Positions 23,810-27,715 of a DNA stretch of 27,715 bases are shown here, one piece after another; positions within the stretch are counted from its first letter, which is position 1; each line of letters opens with the position of its first letter. The DNA lies in assembly GCA_964465375.1 (NCBI GenBank), contig CAYXIJ010000026.1, positions 1 to 27,715 of the forward strand, in the 5' to 3' direction. A program made the translations under genes and the position numbers. Source of the DNA: CAJWKT01 sp964465375. GTDB taxonomy: Bacteria; Pseudomonadota; Gammaproteobacteria; Steroidobacterales; Rariloculaceae. The notes under the pieces were generated by a model. The model did no database searches. It worked only from the letters and a program-made list of their open reading frames with translations, and was not told where the DNA came from.

Positions 23810-23818
23810 ATTATACCA
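23810..23818 (-). promoter_or_regulatory. Extended -10 promoter of the metal receptor unit
   Basis: TGGTATAAT on the minus strand is a perfect extended -10 element (TG, one base, TATAAT). Only seven bases separate it from the ATG at 23802, which predicts a start site at or next to the start codon. No -35 box at 16-18 bases, as expected for an extended -10 promoter. No clear Zur-type palindrome was found. Confidence 0.55.
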
Positions 23819-23908
23819 AGCTATTATTTCAATAAAATGAATAGATCGGGTTTTGCTGCATAAAAAAATCTAACTTACTACACAAACATTGTATTACAGG
23901 AGCCACTG

Positions 23909-24148
23909 ATGAAAACGCTCGTGCTTGCTTTGATCCTACTTCCTTCATTCACTCTCTTGGCACAAGATAGTGAAAAAAAATTCGATAAATGGCCCGACGA
24001 TGTATGCAGTCTTATCATGCAAGGTGTGGGTGGCTACCTGACTGTGTCTGACTCTACAAGAAAAGCGGGAGACGAAGAAGGCGCCCAAAAGCTGGTTCAG
24101 GTTGCGGCTAACTACGCTACCATTTATGACGTAGTCTGCAAGGATTGA
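23909..24148 (+). CDS. Small secreted protein of unknown function
   Basis: A 79-residue protein with a clear signal peptide (MKTLVLALILLPSFTLLAQ) and a 60-residue mature part with two cysteines, Cys33 (DDVCSLI) and Cys77 (DVVCKD), that could form a disulfide. The mature part looks helical (TRKAGDEEGAQKLVQVAANY). I do not recognise a family. The ribosome binding site AGGAG lies eight bases before the ATG and supports the start. It diverges from the receptor unit, with 106 bases between the two starts, and converges on the FAD-dependent enzyme gene. Confidence 0.7.
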   Translation: MKTLVLALILLPSFTLLAQDSEKKFDKWPDDVCSLIMQGVGGYLTVSDSTRKAGDEEGAQKLVQVAANYATIYDVVCKD

Positions 24149-24197
24149 CTCAAATCGCAAACCCATCCCCGAGCAGACTGACATAAAAACAGCCCTG

Positions 24198-25427
24198 TCA
24201 TGCTTTCAGCGTAACATCCGAATATCCAAAAATAAAAGTATTAGCTATTCGAATAACTGCCCTCTGGACGAAAGTCCTTCTGGATAACCAAGGAAGGCTC
24301 CGTACCAGTAATCTCGCAAAGATATTTTGCTGAAACAAGATTTTAGGCGGGGCTTGCTGAAGTTTTTGGATGCGTCTAACTTCTTTCATCCTTTCACGCT
24401 GAATCTTTTTGAACGCTTCGTCTATAGATTTTTCATTGGCCCGACTATCCTTAATAGAGGGTATAAGTTCATTAGCTACCACTATGGAATCACGCAACGC
24501 CAAATTGATGCCCTGCGCTGCCACAGGAGACATAGTATGGCTGGCATCGCCAATCATCAAAACACCCCGGTGATGCCAGGCTTGCAAGCGACTGCAGGCA
24601 ACATCCAAAACAAAATAATCAGAAATTTTTTCATAATTTTTTTCTAAATAATCTGCAAAATGGTCTGGCAAACTGCTTATAAGATTCTCAAGCAATGCTT
24701 CTTTTCCCTGACGTTTAATAGCACCAAAATGGCCTTTTTTTATTAGCCATCCCACCTGCAATTGATTATCGTAAACCGGAAATGAAAGGATTGCGTTGCC
24801 CGGTGAAAGGGAAGCCAGTCCAATACCATTTTTTATAAACTCTGGACAAGGAACCTTAAACCAAACTACATCGATAATTTGTTTATATACGTAAATCTTG
24901 GGATTAAGTAATTTTCTGAGAATCGATGCACGCCCATCTGCTCCAATTACAATATCCCCTTCTATTTTCCGAGTTTCGCTACCTTGGACTACCTTGATGC
25001 CTCGTACCCTCCCGTCTTTCTCTATTAACCCAGCACAACGCCACCCCCTAAGAAAATTGAAACCTGGCTTTCCTTGGCATTTACCAATTAGCATCTCTAA
25101 CAAAGCAGGCTGTGAAATCCAATTCGCTCCTGGGTCCTGGCGAAGAAGATCTGGCTCAAGATGAAAAAGAAATTTGCCTTTTTGGTATATTTCCATACCT
25201 CTAATCTTGACCTGAGGTAACTCCCGTACTTGATCCTCCAAACCCATCTGACAAAGCGCCTCAAAGCCACTTGGCATAAGTCCTTCGCCACGAAATTCTC
25301 TCGAAAAATCCTTTTGTCTTTCCACCAAAGTAGTCGGGATTCCTCTCTCTGACAGAAGATAGGCCAAGCTACTCCCGGCGGGGCCAGCTCCTACGATAAT
25401 GATTTTCTTCAAGACAGAGTCACTCAC
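24198..25427 (-). CDS. FAD-dependent monooxygenase-like oxidoreductase (PHBH/UbiH fold)
   Basis: A 409-residue flavoprotein of the class A aromatic hydroxylase superfamily. The FAD motifs are GAGPAG at 13-18 with Glu36 at the end of the second strand, GADGRAS at 162-168 (the DG motif that touches NAD(P)H), and GDASHTMSPVAAQGINLALRD at 293-313. It may hydroxylate an aromatic or quinone ring, or act as a dehydrogenase on a lipid-like substrate; the sequence does not decide. The C-terminal part is basic and partly hydrophobic (ARLLVRSLPWLSRRTF), so it may touch the membrane. The start is a GTG at 25427 with a weak ribosome binding site. No close operon partner is visible. Confidence 0.85.
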   Translation of the reverse strand: MSDSVLKKIIIVGAGPAGSSLAYLLSERGIPTTLVERQKDFSREFRGEGLMPSGFEALCQMGLEDQVRELPQVKIRGMEIYQKGKFLFHLEPDLLRQDPGANWISQPALLEMLIGKCQGKPGFNFLRGWRCAGLIEKDGRVRGIKVVQGSETRKIEGDIVIGADGRASILRKLLNPKIYVYKQIIDVVWFKVPCPEFIKNGIGLASLSPGNAILSFPVYDNQLQVGWLIKKGHFGAIKRQGKEALLENLISSLPDHFADYLEKNYEKISDYFVLDVACSRLQAWHHRGVLMIGDASHTMSPVAAQGINLALRDSIVVANELIPSIKDSRANEKSIDEAFKKIQRERMKEVRRIQKLQQAPPKILFQQNIFARLLVRSLPWLSRRTFVQRAVIRIANTFIFGYSDVTLKA

Positions 25428-25486
25428 TCAATTGATGGGGGCACTAGGACTCGAATCATAAACGTAAGTAACTGTTATATAAATAT

Positions 25487-25678
25487 TTACTGAGACTTCT
25501 CCCGAGCACCTACCCCGAAAGTTACCCCCAGTATAGCCTCGTTGGGCAACCTACTTTCTATTTTTTTCTGCTGCGACACTATTCTAAGGTTCTTGATATA
25601 TTCGTCAATTTCACCATTTTTTTGGACAATTTCGATATTGTCTTTAAAGAGGTAAATATGTAACTTCTTTATCTTCAT
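25487..25678 (-). CDS. Possible small Lys-rich protein
   Basis: A 63-residue ORF from the ATG at 25678, with a strong GGAGG about nine bases upstream on the minus strand. The product is Lys- and Ile-rich (MKIKKLHIYLFKDNIEIV) with no signal peptide, membrane segment or family that I recognise. It lies alone between the FAD enzyme gene and the divergent arylsulfotransferase-like gene. The ribosome binding site is the main support; codon statistics on so short a frame are not decisive, and it may be non-coding. Confidence 0.4.
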   Translation of the reverse strand: MKIKKLHIYLFKDNIEIVQKNGEIDEYIKNLRIVSQQKKIESRLPNEAILGVTFGVGAREKSQ

Positions 25679-25703
25679 CACCAACCACCTCCAACTCTGA
25701 AAG

Positions 25704-27647
25704 ATGACTCCACAAATGAATATTTTTTTTAGGCCCGCGCTCGGGTTTTGCGCAACAAGCTTCGTGTCCCTGAATGCTTATCACAAGTCGGCAATGGTGT
25801 TGTTGTCATTCCTATTTGCTGTGAGCGTAGTGTCGGCACAGGGAATCATGCAGGGCGCTGAGCAGCCTATATTGAAGGTGTTGGATACCAATGCTGATGG
25901 CGCACTTTCAGCAGATGAGATTCAATCAGGCCCGGATTCACTGAGAGCGCTGGATCAAAACGATGATGGCGTCTTGTTACCGGATGAAACAAGACTGGTC
26001 CTGCCGGATGGAAGCCAATTTCCACCAGGCTTTATGGGCGAAATGATGCAGAATCCCAGGGTACAGCCGCTGATGAATCTCATTGATCGCAATGGTGATT
26101 TCATTATTGATGCCGATGAAATTGACAATTCAGGTGCAGCCATCAAGCGCCTGGATGCGGATGGTGACTGGACTCTCAGCGCAACCGAAACGGCAGTTCG
26201 TTTGGGAGATGCTGCTGCAGGCGGGGGCGGCAACGCACAGGATGCTCCGGCAAGGAGGACGGACATGACCGGTTTTGCGGGATCTATGACCGTTCCAAAC
26301 CGCGGCCCTTTTGGTGCGACACTGTTCAACGCTGGAGTAAAGCCCGGCGAGGATAGTCGAGCATTCGATGGCTACATTTTCTACATGGAGCACAACACGA
26401 ACAGTGCGCGGACGGTTGGCAATACTACCTGGTTGCTGAATTCATCGTTTCAGCCCGTGCACCGCTGGGACAGACCACACCATGCTCACGAGGGAGTTGG
26501 CCCCTACCTGCTTGAGAACGGAACGGTCGTGCGTCCTTTCTCGAAGGAACATTGGCTGGGCATGGAAGATTTTTACGTCGCTTCGTTTACCTCGCTCGAA
26601 ATTATCGACTGGAATGGAAATCAGCTTTGGGAATTCGACTATTGCACGCCTCATCGTCATTGCATGCACCATGACTTTGAACCAATGCCCAATGGAAATA
26701 TTCTGCTGATTGTTAATGACTTCAAGACGCATGAGGAGGCCGAGGCGCGAGGCTTCAAACCCCTCAATGACAGAGCCATCGCCTTTGAACGCATCATCGA
26801 AATTCAGCCGAATCTTGAAGACGGATCGACTCGTATCGTCTGGGAATGGGATGTGCTGGACCACATCATTCAGGACATCAATCCGGAACGCCCCAACTAT
26901 GGCGCCCCTGCAGATCACATAGGGAAAATCGACGTTAACTATGTCGGTAAGTCAACGCGATTTATTCCTGGCAGCATCTTTCACTTCAACGCTATCTCTT
27001 ACAGCCCGGAGAGAAATCAGATTCTGATCAGTAATTTCGGTACCAATGAGATATTCATTATTGATCACAGCACCACCACGGCGGAAGCCCGTACGGACAG
27101 CGGCGGTGCAAGTGGCAAAGGTGGTGATTTGATCTATCGATGGGGAAATCCCGAGGCTTACGGAATGGGAGATCGTGAATCCCGCCAGTTGTTCAAGCAG
27201 CATGACGCGGTATGGATTCCGGATAATGTTCCTGCACGTGGGGATATCAGCGTATTCAATAACGGAGTGGAGCGGCAGCCCGCTAACACCAGCTATATTG
27301 AGCTGACACTTCCGACAGGTGGCAACAGATACCGGCGTGCGACGAACAGTCCTTACGGTCCTGCCGCCCCGGACTTCGAGTTTAATGAATTCGCAGGCAA
27401 TCCGCCTGAGAGCTTCTTCGCACCGTTCATGTCAGGGGCAAGACGTCTGCCGAACGGCAATGTTTTCGGCGTCAGTGGTCTAGTCAGTGGGATTTTTGAG
27501 GTCACCGAAGAGGGCGAAGAAGTTTTGCGGACGGTCCCGGGCAGTCGTTCCAGCTTCTATCGAGCATACAAATTTCCAAAAGACTATCCGGCATTCAAGA
27601 ACAGAGATCTTGCGCCGCTTGCAACAGGATGGAACATTCCGGATTAA
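25704..27647 (+). CDS. Arylsulfotransferase-like protein with four N-terminal EF-hand loops
   Basis: A 647-residue exported protein. A hydrophobic signal segment lies at about residues 31-45 (MVLLSFLFAVSVVSA); the start may be the ATG at 25704 or the one at 25794, as neither has a good ribosome binding site. Four canonical Ca2+ loops follow at 61-72 (DTNADGALSADE), 84-95 (DQNDDGVLLPDE), 128-139 (DRNGDFIIDADE) and 151-162 (DADGDWTLSATE), then a Gly/Ala linker. Residues 220-640 match the arylsulfotransferase (ASST) propeller: YCTPHRHCMHHDFEPMPNGN (313-332) with the histidines around the active site, HFNAISYSPERNQILIS (427-443), WGNPEAYG (490-497) and KQHDAVWIPD (498-507). Bacterial ASSTs move sulfate between phenolic compounds in the periplasm. 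The gene looks more G/C-rich than its left neighbours. Confidence 0.85.
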   Translation: MTPQMNIFFRPALGFCATSFVSLNAYHKSAMVLLSFLFAVSVVSAQGIMQGAEQPILKVLDTNADGALSADEIQSGPDSLRALDQNDDGVLLPDETRLVLPDGSQFPPGFMGEMMQNPRVQPLMNLIDRNGDFIIDADEIDNSGAAIKRLDADGDWTLSATETAVRLGDAAAGGGGNAQDAPARRTDMTGFAGSMTVPNRGPFGATLFNAGVKPGEDSRAFDGYIFYMEHNTNSARTVGNTTWLLNSSFQPVHRWDRPHHAHEGVGPYLLENGTVVRPFSKEHWLGMEDFYVASFTSLEIIDWNGNQLWEFDYCTPHRHCMHHDFEPMPNGNILLIVNDFKTHEEAEARGFKPLNDRAIAFERIIEIQPNLEDGSTRIVWEWDVLDHIIQDINPERPNYGAPADHIGKIDVNYVGKSTRFIPGSIFHFNAISYSPERNQILISNFGTNEIFIIDHSTTTAEARTDSGGASGKGGDLIYRWGNPEAYGMGDRESRQLFKQHDAVWIPDNVPARGDISVFNNGVERQPANTSYIELTLPTGGNRYRRATNSPYGPAAPDFEFNEFAGNPPESFFAPFMSGARRLPNGNVFGVSGLVSGIFEVTEEGEEVLRTVPGSRSSFYRAYKFPKDYPAFKNRDLAPLATGWNIPD

Positions 27648-27649
27648 GT

Positions 27650-27669
27650 AGTTCTGCGTGTCCGGAACT
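27650..27669 (+). terminator. Hairpin directly after the arylsulfotransferase-like gene
   Basis: AGTTCTG (27650-27656) and CGGAACT (27663-27669) form a 7-base stem with one G-T pair and a 6-base loop, three bases past the stop codon. No T run follows, so it may be a weak terminator or an mRNA 3'-end stabiliser before the next gene rather than a full terminator. Confidence 0.35.
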
Positions 27670-27682
27670 GGCCGATTTTCGC

Positions 27683-27702
27683 CGTTAAGGAGGTTCTTAA
27701 CG
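27683..27702 (+). promoter_or_regulatory. Perfect hairpin holding the ribosome binding site of the next gene
   Basis: CGTTAAG (27683-27689) and CTTAACG (27696-27702) are perfect 7-base arms around GAGGTT. The ribosome binding site AAGGAGG (27687-27693) is half in the stem and half in the loop, and the stem ends on the first base of the GTG start. If folded, it would limit initiation. Confidence 0.5.
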
Positions 27703-27715
27703 TGACCGAATCGAA
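27702..27715 (+). CDS. Start of a further gene (cut by window edge)
   Basis: A GTG at 27702 stands eight bases after a strong AAGGAGG, and four codons (M-T-E-S) are visible before the edge. The product cannot be guessed. It lies 54 bases after the arylsulfotransferase-like gene on the same strand, so it may be co-transcribed with it. Confidence 0.5.

Noticed and set aside
23819..23845. Zur-like palindrome upstream of the metal receptor unit
   Set aside because: Only a TTATT/AATAA pair is present in A/T-rich sequence, without the outer G/C positions of known Zur boxes.
25440..25470. tRNA-like T-arm on the minus strand (ATTCGAGTC context followed by CCCCCATCA)
   Set aside because: The T-stem does not pair (mismatches at several positions), and no matching 5' acceptor half is found in the next 80 bases.

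Overview
The window reads as ordinary chromosomal DNA of a Gram-negative bacterium, most likely a gammaproteobacterium. The left edge carries a ThrA-type fused aspartokinase and an Rpe very close to the enterobacterial protein. Exported proteins, periplasmic quinoproteins, a TonB-dependent receptor and an Na+/solute symporter suggest a free-living, probably marine or aquatic, aerobic heterotroph. The taxonomic guess is inference. There is no rRNA, CRISPR array, insertion sequence or phage gene, and no convincing tRNA. Almost all genes lie on the minus strand.

Layout, left to right. (1) 1-2070: housekeeping thrA (cut by the window edge) and rpe. (2) 2187-4166: a TetR-type regulator abutting an MFS efflux pump, with a promoter/operator in front of the regulator; a small secreted protein of unknown function diverges from it (4325-4786). 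(3) 4834-13531: a long minus-strand gene train. In transcription order it holds a 91-aa coiled-coil protein, two XdhC/CoxI-family proteins, a PQQ alcohol-dehydrogenase-type quinoprotein, a DUF6152-like exported protein, a sorbosone/glucose-dehydrogenase-like beta-propeller, a mono-haem cytochrome c lipoprotein and a large FtsX/YbbP-type permease without its ATPase. (4) 13741-16779: a second DUF6152-like protein (minus), and on the plus strand a small membrane protein and a streptogramin-lyase-like propeller with an N-terminal cytochrome-like segment that has an unusual CX3CH motif. (5) 16836-23802: a second minus-strand train. In transcription order it holds a small exported His/Cys protein, a ZnuD-like TonB-dependent receptor with His/Glu-rich loops, a third DUF6152-like protein, an acyl-CoA synthetase, a small membrane protein and an SSS-family symporter. 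(6) 23909-25678: a small secreted protein, an FAD-dependent monooxygenase-like protein and a small ORF. (7) 25704-27715: an arylsulfotransferase-like protein with four N-terminal EF-hand loops, then the first codons of another gene.

How the genes may work together (inference): regions 3 to 5 look like periplasmic oxidation and uptake modules. Quinoproteins would oxidise an alcohol, sugar or aldehyde in the periplasm and pass electrons to cytochrome c. The symporter and CoA ligase would import and activate an acid. The three DUF6152-like proteins recur beside these enzymes and are the most interesting unknown. They share an N-terminal His-His, a WRNPH motif and two conserved cysteines, and may be periplasmic accessory or metal-binding proteins. 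A second theme is translational: several genes have a Shine-Dalgarno-like sequence in the loop of a perfect inverted repeat just before the start codon, and two others have a near-consensus -10 box so close to the start codon that a leaderless mRNA is possible.
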